From Desulfobacula sp. (lineage in GTDB: Bacteria; Desulfobacterota; Desulfobacteria; Desulfobacterales; Desulfobacteraceae): a stretch of DNA of 64,000 nucleotides. This document shows positions 1-9,181 of this stretch, in pieces. Position 1 is the stretch's first letter. Each line of letters opens with the position of its first letter. Both the position numbers and the translations under genes were made by a program. Location: positions 1-64,000 of the forward strand of contig NZ_JAQYWD010000035.1 in the NCBI RefSeq assembly GCF_030145145.1, read 5' to 3'. The notes beneath the pieces are model-generated. The model was not told the DNA's origin, did no database searches, and was given only the letters and a program-made list of their open reading frames with translations.

Positions 1-214
1 GGACTCCTTATGTTAGGGTTCCATTATCCCCTACCATAAGAAAATGAGGATGTCTACAAATATTAACAATTACTACAACACCTTTGATTTACACCCTTCC
101 TGATCCTTTTCCAAACAATTTATCATGGTCTTTTTTCATTTAACACCAGTTAATAAAATCGTTACCGATTACAGATATAGCTTTCGCAAACGTAGCGACA
201 AGGTGGCGTTATAC

Positions 215-1345
215 TCATCGCCATGCGCGGGATAGCCATGCCCAGTTACCTACAGCCTCTTCTCCACGTGAAAGAACTGAGCGCGCGTTAAATTTTTTCG
301 TTTTCTTCGCAACGTTATATTCTGAATACATTAAGATTTCGAGTTTGCGCTCTGTGTGTGATTCGACTTTTCTTACAAAGGTCTCTGGTTTTAGATTTTC
401 TTCATAGTATTTTATTGCATTTTCACGCATTTCTGTTATTTTCTCGTCACTCATAGCGAGCACCATGTTTATCTTTTCTATCAAGTCATCCTCGTTGTCA
501 AAAACAACACAGTTTTTTAGATGATCAAGTTTTGGTGATAACCATTCCGGGTAGTTCGTAAGAGGAATTGTACCGATGGCCATTGCCTCAATGATATTAT
601 GGCACATGGGCATGACAATACCAGGGGGACAGAGGAAGAAGTCTGCATGAGCAATGACATCCATCCACTGTTCCCAAGCAACGCGGCTCTCATCATTGTC
701 TATAATGACCAAATTTTTAGAATATACCGATTCCAGGATAGTATTTAATTCCTCGGGAGAGTTCGCTTGAAGAAGAGGGGAGTCCAAGCGTTCTTTGATA
801 GTGGAAATCACGTTCAATCGAGATAGTTTTTCTTTTGGGAAACTAATCCATCTTCGTTTGTATCCTTCCAAATCTCCAGCAAAAAGAATCCTAACGTTAC
901 GCCTTGCTATCCTTAGGCTGTTAAGACTTTCTCCAACAACTCGTTTTGCATTCATTGGGTGCACATTATAAGGCAAAAGTATTGGCTTTGAGAAGCGGTA
1001 TGGGGAAAAAATATCAAACTTAACCTGAAGCCATTTATGCCATGGATGCCCAATCAGTTTCTTATCTTTCTTATCAAAAATGTATATCCCACCTTTAAAG
1101 TCAAGGGATAATGAATCAACAACTTTTAGACCAGACAGGGATATCATTAGTCTAGCTGGAGGAGGCCAGTCTGTTATCGAGTTCCCGTGTAATTTTTCCA
1201 ATTGATGTTGAACATTTTTACTTATATAGACTTGAAATCCTTCAATAATAAATGGGTTAAGGATTGCGAAAATATGACGACCGTTTTCCCGATAGGTTTC
1301 GGGAGCATGGAAGTCGACATATACAATCTTTTTACTTTCATTCAT
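215..1345 (-). CDS. Glycosyltransferase-like protein of the polysaccharide locus
   Basis: A 376-residue protein without signal peptide or membrane segments. The C-terminal half (about residues 230-270) has the pattern of nucleotide-sugar-binding domains of GT-B or exostosin-like glycosyltransferases: a segment reading ADFFLCPPG, then an acidic residue in IIEAMAIGTIPL followed by a Tyr-Pro-Glu-Trp. I infer transfer of a sugar to the exopolysaccharide repeat unit. Acceptor and donor cannot be told from sequence. It is the most downstream gene of the locus visible here, 165 bases after the sulfotransferase fusion gene. The first 214 bases of the window hold no convincing gene. Start chosen at the only early ATG. 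Confidence 0.6.
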   Translation of the reverse strand: MNESKKIVYVDFHAPETYRENGRHIFAILNPFIIEGFQVYISKNVQHQLEKLHGNSITDWPPPARLMISLSGLKVVDSLSLDFKGGIYIFDKKDKKLIGHPWHKWLQVKFDIFSPYRFSKPILLPYNVHPMNAKRVVGESLNSLRIARRNVRILFAGDLEGYKRRWISFPKEKLSRLNVISTIKERLDSPLLQANSPEELNTILESVYSKNLVIIDNDESRVAWEQWMDVIAHADFFLCPPGIVMPMCHNIIEAMAIGTIPLTNYPEWLSPKLDHLKNCVVFDNEDDLIEKINMVLAMSDEKITEMRENAIKYYEENLKPETFVRKVESHTERKLEILMYSEYNVAKKTKKFNARSVLSRGEEAVGNWAWLSRAWR

Positions 1346-1510
1346 TGCTAATTAGTTTCCTTTGTGAATCTCATTTGGTTGAGTTCTAAGAGATATTTCC
1401 ATACGGATTCTCGTAATTTGACATCCGTTATCATTTCGAGCCTGCAATAGATTCTTGAAGTTTGGCACATCCTCGTACCCTGTGCGAAGTTATTCTTGTC
1501 TTACCACTTC

Positions 1511-3640
1511 CTAGTAAGATTCCACCGTGATGCATTCAGTCGACAGTTTTTCCTTGTTATAGATTATTCCTTCATTTGATTTACAATTGGACACCCTCTT
1601 GCCAGCCATAGTCGCAATCAAGTGTGCAGCTGCTGATTCCCACTCTTGAACAAAATCATTAACAGTATAAGAGTCTAGCCGGCCTTCTGCCACAAAACAC
1701 ATGGATAATGCACGGCTTTGTGGGATCAACACATTTTGTTCAATTTGACCTGTATGACTGTCTTTTGAATCCAAAGTTGCCGTTATGCCTAATCGTTGAG
1801 GCCGGTCATCACCTTCAATTTTAAAAACGCCTTGCCCAGCCCGCGCGTAATAGACGATATTCTTTAGTGGTACGTAAACAACACCATAAAGCGGGGCACC
1901 ATCCTGTATAAGTGCGATGTTGATGGTAAATTCTCCATCTCCATCAAGAAAAGCTTTTGCTCCATCAAGTGGGGAAACTATCCATACATGATTCCATTTG
2001 ACTCTTTCTGAGTAAGGTGCACAGTCATTTTCAGGGGAGATTATGGGTATTTGTGAATTCAAGTTTTTCAAACCTTCAACCAAAGCCTTTTGGGTTGTGT
2101 CGGATGCTCGCTGCAGCGCTAAAAGATCTCCACCACGAATCCAGTGCAAAGTCTTTGCGAGCCAGCCAGTCGCTTGTTTCTGATGGTAAACTTGTAATGA
2201 AATTTTTCCTGCCCTTTTGGCTACCGCAATAAGGTCATCGACATTCATCCAGGTAATTTGGGTAACATTTGCTTTTGGAAAGGGAATTGGTGGTGTCGGC
2301 TTGCCAAGAAAAGAACACAATTTTTCCCAGCCTTCTCCTTTAGAAATATCAATAACTAATAAATCATCCGGCCGATCTTTGAAATATTCAAGCGCGCCAT
2401 TAACAAAGCGCTTATATCCTACTTGAAATTTTTCCTCATCAAATACTGTGGTTCCATAGAGATCGGTGAAAAGCTGACTGTGCGCTTCATTTTGTTTTGA
2501 CGCGAACTTCTCATTAAACTGTTTTTTACAGGATCTAAGCCAGCCGTCCATATCTCTTATTGTTAAAACAAACTTAGAATCCGGATACTTTATATCGAGT
2601 TCTCTATAAAAGCTGGGAATTGGTGTATCTGTAAAGGCATTATTATTATTAATAATAGAAAGATCTACCGAAGAAAGATCCCCCTGAGCATAATGTGCTA
2701 CGCCAATACAGTCTATAACTTCATAATCAAGCATTTCCAACGCACGAGCCAAACTTGTCGTGCCTGTTTTTGAAAGACCTATCCCAAAAACTTTTGACTG
2801 AGTTAAATGATTTTTTTTTTTTTTATTCGCATCTGAAACTTTTGAATCAATTGGCACATAGCCTACCTGTGACAGTATAGAAGGATTTAAAAAATGATTG
2901 ATTATTTTGATATCTTCATCCGATAGCTGTTCTCGCCAACGCTGTTTTAAATAATAATCACGATAATAATTAAAATCTTTTTTCCCAACATCACTTTTCT
3001 TTGCTGATTCATTTAAAATATAAAATTCATCAGATTTTTTTTCAATATATCTTGAAACATTAGACAGAAATTTTTTAGGATCATCAATAACATCTTCATA
3101 TCTTGCACAAATTACAGAATAGCTTTTTGCTAGCTGAATATATCCATCAGTTTTTAGATTCCAAAGTTCAATAGGACTTTCAAGAATTGAAGGGCAATTA
3201 TCCCTCTCCGTAGTAAGCCATGGTTCAGAAACAAAGCTAGCTAAATCAATATTTTTCTGCAAACACAAATTATCATATGGCCTATTAAACATTGACAAAG
3301 CCCATGCATATGGGTTTTTTGTCAGCGTAACAAAAAGAATCTGTGCATTATCTGGACGTGCACCGATAACTTCTAAAGGTGGCACACAATGTTTCCATCC
3401 AAGAGTTTTCCATAGGTTACCGCAAAAATACTCATCGATTTTTATACTACTAGCCAATTTTCTTTTACAATTATCTGAAATAGTAGATTTAAGTTTTGCT
3501 TCGATTCTATCTCGATATCCAGGTTCTGCATCGGCTAAAGTGCCTGGTAATATTTCACATAAAAAATTATTTCGTATAAGCCTTGTGACAAACTGTGTAC
3601 CACTATTTCGTTCTCCATAAATCTTGACTAATTTCAACAA
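1511..3640 (-). CDS. Double sulfotransferase fused to a CysQ-like (PAP phosphatase) domain
   Basis: A 709-residue three-part protein. Residues 1-270 begin with a PAPS-binding P-loop (GERNSGTQF) and carry a 3'-phosphate loop (TKNPYAW), as in carbohydrate sulfotransferases. Residues about 283-450 form a second sulfotransferase unit starting KVFGIGLSKTGTTS. Residues about 465-709 resemble CysQ/inositol monophosphatases, which hydrolyse PAP, the by-product of sulfotransfer. In that domain the metal-binding DPLDGT motif reads SPLDGA (near residue 555), the EE pair reads PE, and the late WD reads WE, so catalysis by the phosphatase part is doubtful. An A14 homopolymer encodes the lysine linker between the two sulfotransferase units. 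It lies at the end of the EPS locus and suggests a sulfated polymer. Domain calls are from motif recognition. Confidence 0.8.
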   Translation of the reverse strand: MLKLVKIYGERNSGTQFVTRLIRNNFLCEILPGTLADAEPGYRDRIEAKLKSTISDNCKRKLASSIKIDEYFCGNLWKTLGWKHCVPPLEVIGARPDNAQILFVTLTKNPYAWALSMFNRPYDNLCLQKNIDLASFVSEPWLTTERDNCPSILESPIELWNLKTDGYIQLAKSYSVICARYEDVIDDPKKFLSNVSRYIEKKSDEFYILNESAKKSDVGKKDFNYYRDYYLKQRWREQLSDEDIKIINHFLNPSILSQVGYVPIDSKVSDANKKKKNHLTQSKVFGIGLSKTGTTSLARALEMLDYEVIDCIGVAHYAQGDLSSVDLSIINNNNAFTDTPIPSFYRELDIKYPDSKFVLTIRDMDGWLRSCKKQFNEKFASKQNEAHSQLFTDLYGTTVFDEEKFQVGYKRFVNGALEYFKDRPDDLLVIDISKGEGWEKLCSFLGKPTPPIPFPKANVTQITWMNVDDLIAVAKRAGKISLQVYHQKQATGWLAKTLHWIRGGDLLALQRASDTTQKALVEGLKNLNSQIPIISPENDCAPYSERVKWNHVWIVSPLDGAKAFLDGDGEFTINIALIQDGAPLYGVVYVPLKNIVYYARAGQGVFKIEGDDRPQRLGITATLDSKDSHTGQIEQNVLIPQSRALSMCFVAEGRLDSYTVNDFVQEWESAAAHLIATMAGKRVSNCKSNEGIIYNKEKLSTECITVESY
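2811..2824 (-). repeat. A14 homopolymer inside a coding region
   Basis: Fourteen consecutive A residues on the coding strand encode the Lys-rich linker (about residues 273-277) between the two sulfotransferase domains. Such tracts are slippage-prone during replication and transcription, and are also a common site of assembly error. Confidence 0.9.
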
Positions 3641-3814
3641 GGTGCCTCCACCACTATCTATTAAACCAGCAGTAATCGATAGTGTTCATATAGTTTTTTT
3701 GTATCAGTTCACGGGGCAATTTGGTTGGTATAAATAATAGAAATTACACGCGATCAAATCAACCCATAACTTATTTAGACTTCGTATAATTTGAAAACAA
3801 GTTGCATTTTTGAG

Positions 3815-5275
3815 CTAAAGTTTTAAAATTTTTCGAACCCGCTGCACCTCAGAATTAAGCGATTGAATTGGAACAAAAAGGAAAGCTAAAACATATGTTA
3901 ATGCTCCAATAATGGCCATTATCAAAAGATATAGAATAGGATACGCATTTTGTATATCGCCCAAAGAAAAATCAACCAAACCGAGTATTAAAAAAAGTAT
4001 TGAACCTAAAAGTATCCCTGGTAAAATAGCCTTAAGCAGGTCAGCGATTCTTGTATGTATTGTTTTATTTACGATGGAATAGAGCATAATTACGGCTAAG
4101 GCATAACTTACTACAATACCTATTGATGCGCCGCTAAGACCCCAGTTCAATCCAATCAGGCATGCAACAATGGTAATTAACAATCTCAATATGGACACTA
4201 TAATTTCCTGTGTAAGTTTATTCTGTGCATTGATAAGAACGCCAAAGGGATAAAGAAAGTTAAAGAAGAAACCAGAAAAAACTAATATGCGTATCGGTTC
4301 AACAGAGGGGCGCCAGTTTTCTCCATAAAGAGTAACAATAAACGTTTCTGCTACCCACCATAGGGAGACATATAGAGGGATCGTCATGACAAAGAGAAGC
4401 GTTATCGATCGATATAACAAATATTTTGTTTTATCAAGGTCATCTTGTATCTTTGCCATTGCCCGGAAAACAGGTTGCATCAGTGAAGGCATAATTAAAT
4501 TGTTTGGAAGCTTTGCTTGACTCTCCGCTTTATTAAATAATCCTACAAATGCAGTTCCTGCCACTTTGCTAATAATCAAAGTTTTACCTTCTCTGGATAA
4601 ATAAGCAAGAATATCTATAGCAGTTATTTTGAAACCAAACCCAACATGCTTCTTCATAATCGTTTTATTTGTGGTCAATTTGAACCGGATTGGCACAATC
4701 ATTCCAGCTAGTATGTTGTTAAATAGCGATCCGAATAAACTTGACAAGACAAGACTCCAAACCCCCATTCCATACCAAGCCATTAAAATGCTTAGAACTC
4801 CCGTCACTAAAGCAGTAATAAAATTTACTACTGAACGTTTTCCAAATTCCATTTCTCTGTTTAGCCAGGCCATACGCATATATGAGTGTGGTTTTAGTAA
4901 AAAGCTTAGGGTAGATACACGAATCAAATCAGTATAAATAGGGTTATTAAAAAAAATAGCAATAAATGGCGACAATATAAAAAAAACCACATACCAGAAA
5001 ACACAGATCAGGAGTTGCAAGGAAAACACGGCACAAAAATCTTTTTCATCTACTTCTTTAGCTCGAATAATTGACTGCCCCATCCCTCCACTCGTCACCA
5101 TACTTGCAAGACCGGTCAAAACAGAAACCGTTGCTATGATGCCAAATTCAGCGGGTAACAATAAGCGGGCTAGAATTATACCAAAGGCAAACTGTAAAAA
5201 CCGGTTACCCAGTGAGCCGAACAAAAGCCAAGCAAATCCTCTTCGAATAGATGTACCAACTGACATAGATGTCAT
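3815..5275 (-). CDS. Wzx-type polysaccharide flippase (MOP superfamily)
   Basis: A 486-residue protein made almost wholly of hydrophobic helices (about 12-14). The N-terminus has the run FAWLLFGSLGNRFLQF and then LARLLLPAEFGIIA, the signature of lipopolysaccharide/O-antigen flippases of the MATE-like MOP superfamily (WzxC-like). Its role would be to flip undecaprenyl-linked repeat units across the inner membrane for polymerisation. Its place in a cluster with a priming transferase, a chain-length protein and an export lipoprotein supports this. Normal length for the family. The stop lies about 175 bases before the sulfotransferase gene, so co-transcription is possible. No Wzy polymerase was recognised in the window. 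Confidence 0.85.
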   Translation of the reverse strand: MTSMSVGTSIRRGFAWLLFGSLGNRFLQFAFGIILARLLLPAEFGIIATVSVLTGLASMVTSGGMGQSIIRAKEVDEKDFCAVFSLQLLICVFWYVVFFILSPFIAIFFNNPIYTDLIRVSTLSFLLKPHSYMRMAWLNREMEFGKRSVVNFITALVTGVLSILMAWYGMGVWSLVLSSLFGSLFNNILAGMIVPIRFKLTTNKTIMKKHVGFGFKITAIDILAYLSREGKTLIISKVAGTAFVGLFNKAESQAKLPNNLIMPSLMQPVFRAMAKIQDDLDKTKYLLYRSITLLFVMTIPLYVSLWWVAETFIVTLYGENWRPSVEPIRILVFSGFFFNFLYPFGVLINAQNKLTQEIIVSILRLLITIVACLIGLNWGLSGASIGIVVSYALAVIMLYSIVNKTIHTRIADLLKAILPGILLGSILFLILGLVDFSLGDIQNAYPILYLLIMAIIGALTYVLAFLFVPIQSLNSEVQRVRKILKL

Positions 5276-5373
5276 CTTCCTAAAAAAAATATATTAAATT
5301 TAAAAACAAACGTTTCAAAAACAAAACTCATCCTTTTTCCATTTTTATTAGTCCTGATAAAGTGTTTGATTGA

Positions 5374-5907
5374 TTATTTATTTTGTTTTTTCTTTACTAA
5401 AGATAAACTATCATGAGCCTTTTTATTTTCTATTATTGATTGATTATAATCTCCAAGAATTAAATAGATCATGGAAAGATTCTGATGTACATTTGGCCTT
5501 AACATAAAGTATGGGCTGGTGTGACCAAGTATATATTTAAATTCCCGAATAGCAGTTCCAAGAATAAACCTTTTATTTTTTTCACTGACACCTTGCTGTT
5601 TTGCCCTACGGACAAAATTGAGACCTGATCAATAATGAAGGAGATGTATAAAATCTGGCCCAAAGCGTTTCCTCCATTTTTTAACTATTGGATGATTGCT
5701 GTGTTTAATATTCTGTCTAGCTACACAGAACTCGGGTAAATATTTTAACTCTTCTTTTGTGGTGGCGTATGACTGCTTTTGTTCAGCAGATAGTATTGGA
5801 ATATTTAATAAAAAAAATAGCGCAACATATAACAAAATAGCAATTTTATAATATCCAATACACACGTGATTAGCTGATATTTCTTTTTTAAGATTAGTTT
5901 TTACCAT
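5374..5907 (-). CDS. Small exported TPR-like protein with in-frame TGA (possible selenocysteine or nonsense mutation)
   Basis: Reading from ATG at 5907, 92 codons lead to TGA at 5629-5631. The same frame then stays open for 84 more codons to TAA at 5374-5376, giving 177 residues if TGA is read. The N-terminus is a signal peptide or membrane anchor (IAILLYVALFFLLNIPILSA). The sequence around the TGA reads FIHLLHY-(TGA)-SGLNF. Related small TPR proteins of polysaccharide loci, as I recall them, have HHYC-x-GLN, so TGA stands where Cys is expected. The second half ends in a TPR-like stretch with LGDYNQSI. A hairpin with the geometry of a bacterial SECIS follows the TGA. The neighbouring acyltransferase gene is decayed, so a plain nonsense mutation is a real alternative. 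Confidence 0.6.
5599..5617 (-). other. SECIS-like hairpin just after the in-frame TGA
   Basis: On the minus strand TTTTGTCC pairs with GGGCAAAA (eight pairs, one of them G-U) around a three-base loop GTA. The loop starts 19 bases after the TGA. Bacterial SECIS elements usually have a small apical loop 16-37 bases after UGA with G in its first two positions. This one fits. Confidence 0.45.
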
Positions 5908-5930
5908 ATTTTTTTCTTGTGTATTATGTG

Positions 5931-6292
5931 TTAACCAACAAATTTCCTTGTACTATTGTATTTTGACATCAACTGAACAGTCAAAATTGAAAATATTAGG
6001 ACAAGTGCTATATAGCCTATTTCCCATAATGGAGTTATTAATATTTTTCAAGCAATCTGAAGTTATTTACGAAGAGCATATGAACTGCGTAAATACCTAA
6101 AGTATATTTACCCATATTGGTTAATTGCTCGACTCTAAAAAGCGGGTGGTTTGACAAAGCGAGAACTGCAGCACCTAACCCCATGAAATATGTTCCTATT
6201 CCATGGCAAGTATGTGGCCAAATATGAAAATATTGAGATAGTAATGAAGCAATGGACACCAAGCAAGACATCTTTTGTCTCTTGAAAGGCAT
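5931..6292 (-). pseudogene. Remnant of an acyltransferase family 3 gene
   Basis: The frame 6038-6292 gives the C-terminal part of an acyltransferase-3 membrane protein (HGIGTYFMGLGA, then GKYTLGIYAVHMLFV). It stops after LLEKY at an A5 run. Shifting one base at that run restores a frame reading ILITPLWEIGYIALVLIF and ending in LMSKYNSTRKFVG at TAA 5931-5933, which is what family members continue with. The N-terminal two thirds are missing upstream. I therefore read it as a truncated and frameshifted relic, with no functional product expected. Confidence 0.7.
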
Positions 6293-6359
6293 TCTTTAAT
6301 AATATGATAAATTAAAAAAATTCATGTAGATAGGAAAACTCTTCTTCGTTTTTAAGCGG

Positions 6360-8216
6360 TTAAGATTCATGGCTTGACAACCATTGCTCTAACATCAAAA
6401 AAACCCAAAGGTTATCACCATAATATGAGGTCGAGTCCTTTTCAAAAGACGTTTTCATCTGGTCAATAAAATCAGGGTTTAGATATTGTAATAGCCTTGG
6501 TGTTCCTGTGAAAACAGTATCATACAAAAGTTCATTCATTTTTTTATCATTTCTAAACCAGGGCGTGACGGGCAGGCCCATGCCATGTTTTGATTTGCTG
6601 ATGATCTCATCGGGCAGAAACCCTTTCATAGCATGTTTAAAAATATACCGGTTTTTTTTCCATTTTACTTTCAGCCCAGGTGGGATGGTTGCTGAGAAGT
6701 CTACCAGGTCCCTGTCAAGCAGGGGGTATCGGACACGCAGGCCTGTTGTCTCCACCATCTGGGTGACTTTCCGGATATCATTATCGGTAATGGTGAATTT
6801 CATATCAAGATAGAGCAGCCGGTCTGTATCATCTGCCGGGGCTGCGTTCTGATAATGTTTTTCTGCAATATCCAGAAATGAATTAAAATTAATCGTATGC
6901 ATAAAATCATCCTGAAAAATAAGGTTGGGATCAACTTCAGATAAGAGATTGTAGGAATAAAATCTTTTCGGATTCGGGAAGTTGGCCCTTCTAATGTAGC
7001 GCTTGGCTTTGTAGAACACTCCTTGATCCGGTGTGAGGGACAGCAAGGGTTCGATCAGTTTTTTGCGGATCAATTCCGGTACTTCAAGGTATTTTTGAAA
7101 AACTAAATTGGCGACATATCGTTCGTTACCACCAAATATTTCATCCCCGCCGTCACCGCCGAGCATTATATCTACCCCATTTTCTTCTGCATGCCTGGCG
7201 CAATAAAAGGCTGGGATAACAGATGCATTGCCAAACGGTTCGTCATATACCCGGGGCAGAAGGTCCATCAGGTCTATTACATCTTTTGGTTTCACATAAT
7301 ACTCATGATAATCTGTTTTAAAACAATCTGCTGCAATTCGCGCATAATCCAGTTCATTGTATTTAGGCTCATCAAAGCCGATGGAAAACGTCCTGGCAGG
7401 TTTTCCTGAAAGTTTTGTATAAAGCCCGGCAATGGAACTTGAATCTGTGCCACCGGATAGAAAACAGCCGGTTTTATCAACAGGCAGTGATTGAACATAT
7501 ACCTCAACTGCTTTTTCCACCTGGTTGAATATTTCATCCCGCCAGGAGGCCTCTGTTTTGTTTGAATCTGTGGTGTACCGGATATCATAATACGTAAAAT
7601 GGGTAAGGCCTTTTTGATCTGAATCAAGTCCTGTGCCCGGTTCAAGTTTGTTGATTTGCTTGTAAATGGTCAAGGGAGTACAGATCGCCTGGAAAAACAG
7701 ATAGTGGAAAACAGCATCAGGGTTAATCCCGCCGGTTTCAACCCCTGCCCATGTAAGGTGTTTGATTCGCGATGCAGCGGCAAAGTATCTGGGGCTTTTC
7801 GTGTAGACAACCGGCCTGATCCCGTAAAAATCGGTAACCACCATTAGTTTTCTACAGGAGCTGTCCCATATGGAAAATGCAAATGCCCCCCGGAGTTTAT
7901 CCAAGAACTCCCTTCCGAATTTCCGATACAGCTTCCATAAAAGCTCACCCATATCTGCCGGGGTTTCAAGTTCATCAGAAATCAATCCTCTTAACTCTCG
8001 TTCATTTGAAAGCTCCGTATCATAGCAAACTGCACCCGCATGAGAAGACCAAATCCCCTGGCCGTCAAACTGTTCCCATGCTGCCATGATCACCCCGTCG
8101 TTCTTATAACAAAAGGTTTTAGCTCCTGATTCTTCAAGTTTGTGGACCATTTTCGGAATATTGTCCGGATCAGCAGTTGCTGAAAAAAAGCCGCCAAAAG
8201 GAATCGTAACTGTCAT
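6360..8216 (-). CDS. Asparagine synthase-like amidotransferase lacking the N-terminal Cys nucleophile
   Basis: A 618-residue protein with the two-domain layout of AsnB. An Ntn-glutaminase-like half occupies about residues 1-210. An ATP-pyrophosphatase half has SGGTDSSS near residue 250 and GGDGGDEIFGG near 352. Normal AsnB begins Met-Cys-Gly, the Cys being the glutaminase nucleophile. Here the protein starts MTVTIPFGGFFSA with no Cys, so it may use free ammonia or another amine, or modify a sugar or peptide rather than make asparagine. Such genes are regular members of exosortase-linked EPS loci. The stop of the upstream acyltransferase gene is 6 bases before its ATG, so the two are translationally linked. 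The ribosome-binding site appears to lie inside the upstream gene. Confidence 0.85.
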   Translation of the reverse strand: MTVTIPFGGFFSATADPDNIPKMVHKLEESGAKTFCYKNDGVIMAAWEQFDGQGIWSSHAGAVCYDTELSNERELRGLISDELETPADMGELLWKLYRKFGREFLDKLRGAFAFSIWDSSCRKLMVVTDFYGIRPVVYTKSPRYFAAASRIKHLTWAGVETGGINPDAVFHYLFFQAICTPLTIYKQINKLEPGTGLDSDQKGLTHFTYYDIRYTTDSNKTEASWRDEIFNQVEKAVEVYVQSLPVDKTGCFLSGGTDSSSIAGLYTKLSGKPARTFSIGFDEPKYNELDYARIAADCFKTDYHEYYVKPKDVIDLMDLLPRVYDEPFGNASVIPAFYCARHAEENGVDIMLGGDGGDEIFGGNERYVANLVFQKYLEVPELIRKKLIEPLLSLTPDQGVFYKAKRYIRRANFPNPKRFYSYNLLSEVDPNLIFQDDFMHTINFNSFLDIAEKHYQNAAPADDTDRLLYLDMKFTITDNDIRKVTQMVETTGLRVRYPLLDRDLVDFSATIPPGLKVKWKKNRYIFKHAMKGFLPDEIISKSKHGMGLPVTPWFRNDKKMNELLYDTVFTGTPRLLQYLNPDFIDQMKTSFEKDSTSYYGDNLWVFLMLEQWLSSHES

Positions 8217-8222
8217 AATTTA

Positions 8223-9158
8223 TTAATCACCTTCGATTATATTTACTATTAGTGTGGAAACGAAACTGGATACTTTTGACAAGAAAAGTACGATCAAAAC
8301 AGAAATTATAAAATCGACCGGTAGAACCGTTGTTACATGCACAAAAAAATATGTATGGAAAAGATATATTTCCAATAAACAGGTGGAGAAAAAAGCGAAG
8401 ACCGGGAATAACTTTTCAGGAACCTTCAAATCAAATGACATATGAAGAAAACTTATGGAAAAGATCAGAATGAAGAAAAAATTAAAAATTTTATTTTGAA
8501 ACAGAACATTTAACGCCAGCATGACGGCCAGACATAAGGCTGCAATTTTTCTTGATGTGCCTGGGGATATGGGAAAATCTGTTTTACCGGCACATACACC
8601 TGCTATAAATCCACAAGACGTCAGCCATAAGGCATGCCCGTATCCAAAATTTAAACTCAGATAATAAGCGATGCCGATCCACAACAGTGTAATAACAACG
8701 ATCCCTTTTCTTCCCATTTTAGCAAGTAATGGGTACACCATGTAAAATATCAATAGCAGTGTAAAAAACCACATCCCGTTGCCATAGGGACTCATATTTT
8801 GAATGAAAAACCAATTCAAAAATCCGTTAAGCCCGAAAATATTCACAAGGGTGTGCCAGGATAAAATACCCGGCCGATCCTGAACCAGAAAGAGAACCAG
8901 CAGTATGATATTAATGACAAAAAGATTTATCCCCAGTCTTTTTATCTTCCGTTTCCAGAATTCTTTTTTGCTGAACGGTCCTGAATATTTTATGGCGGTA
9001 AAAAATCCTGATGAAAAACTAAATATCAGGAGTCCAACAGTTACTGGTACCCAGGCAAGTGGAATACTTTTACTAAAAAAATGGCCGAAAAACACCATTA
9101 AGATGGAACAAAATTTTAATGTGCTAAAATTTTTACTGATATGTTCATCAATCTGCAT
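8223..9158 (-). CDS. Acyltransferase family 3 membrane protein
   Basis: A 311-residue integral membrane protein of about 10 helices. The start (FSTLKFCSILMVFFGHFF) has the early His of acyltransferase-3 (OafA/WecH-like) proteins, which move acetyl or other acyl groups from CoA to sugars on the outer side of the inner membrane. It lies between the asparagine-synthase-like gene (6 bases downstream) and a glycosyltransferase (24 bases upstream), so it is part of the same operon. It is one of two intact genes of this type in the locus. I infer O-acylation of the exopolysaccharide. Confidence 0.75.
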   Translation of the reverse strand: MQIDEHISKNFSTLKFCSILMVFFGHFFSKSIPLAWVPVTVGLLIFSFSSGFFTAIKYSGPFSKKEFWKRKIKRLGINLFVINIILLVLFLVQDRPGILSWHTLVNIFGLNGFLNWFFIQNMSPYGNGMWFFTLLLIFYMVYPLLAKMGRKGIVVITLLWIGIAYYLSLNFGYGHALWLTSCGFIAGVCAGKTDFPISPGTSRKIAALCLAVMLALNVLFQNKIFNFFFILIFSISFLHMSFDLKVPEKLFPVFAFFSTCLLEIYLFHTYFFVHVTTVLPVDFIISVLIVLFLSKVSSFVSTLIVNIIEGD

Positions 9159-9181
9159 AAATATTTTTTAGTTTTGAACTC

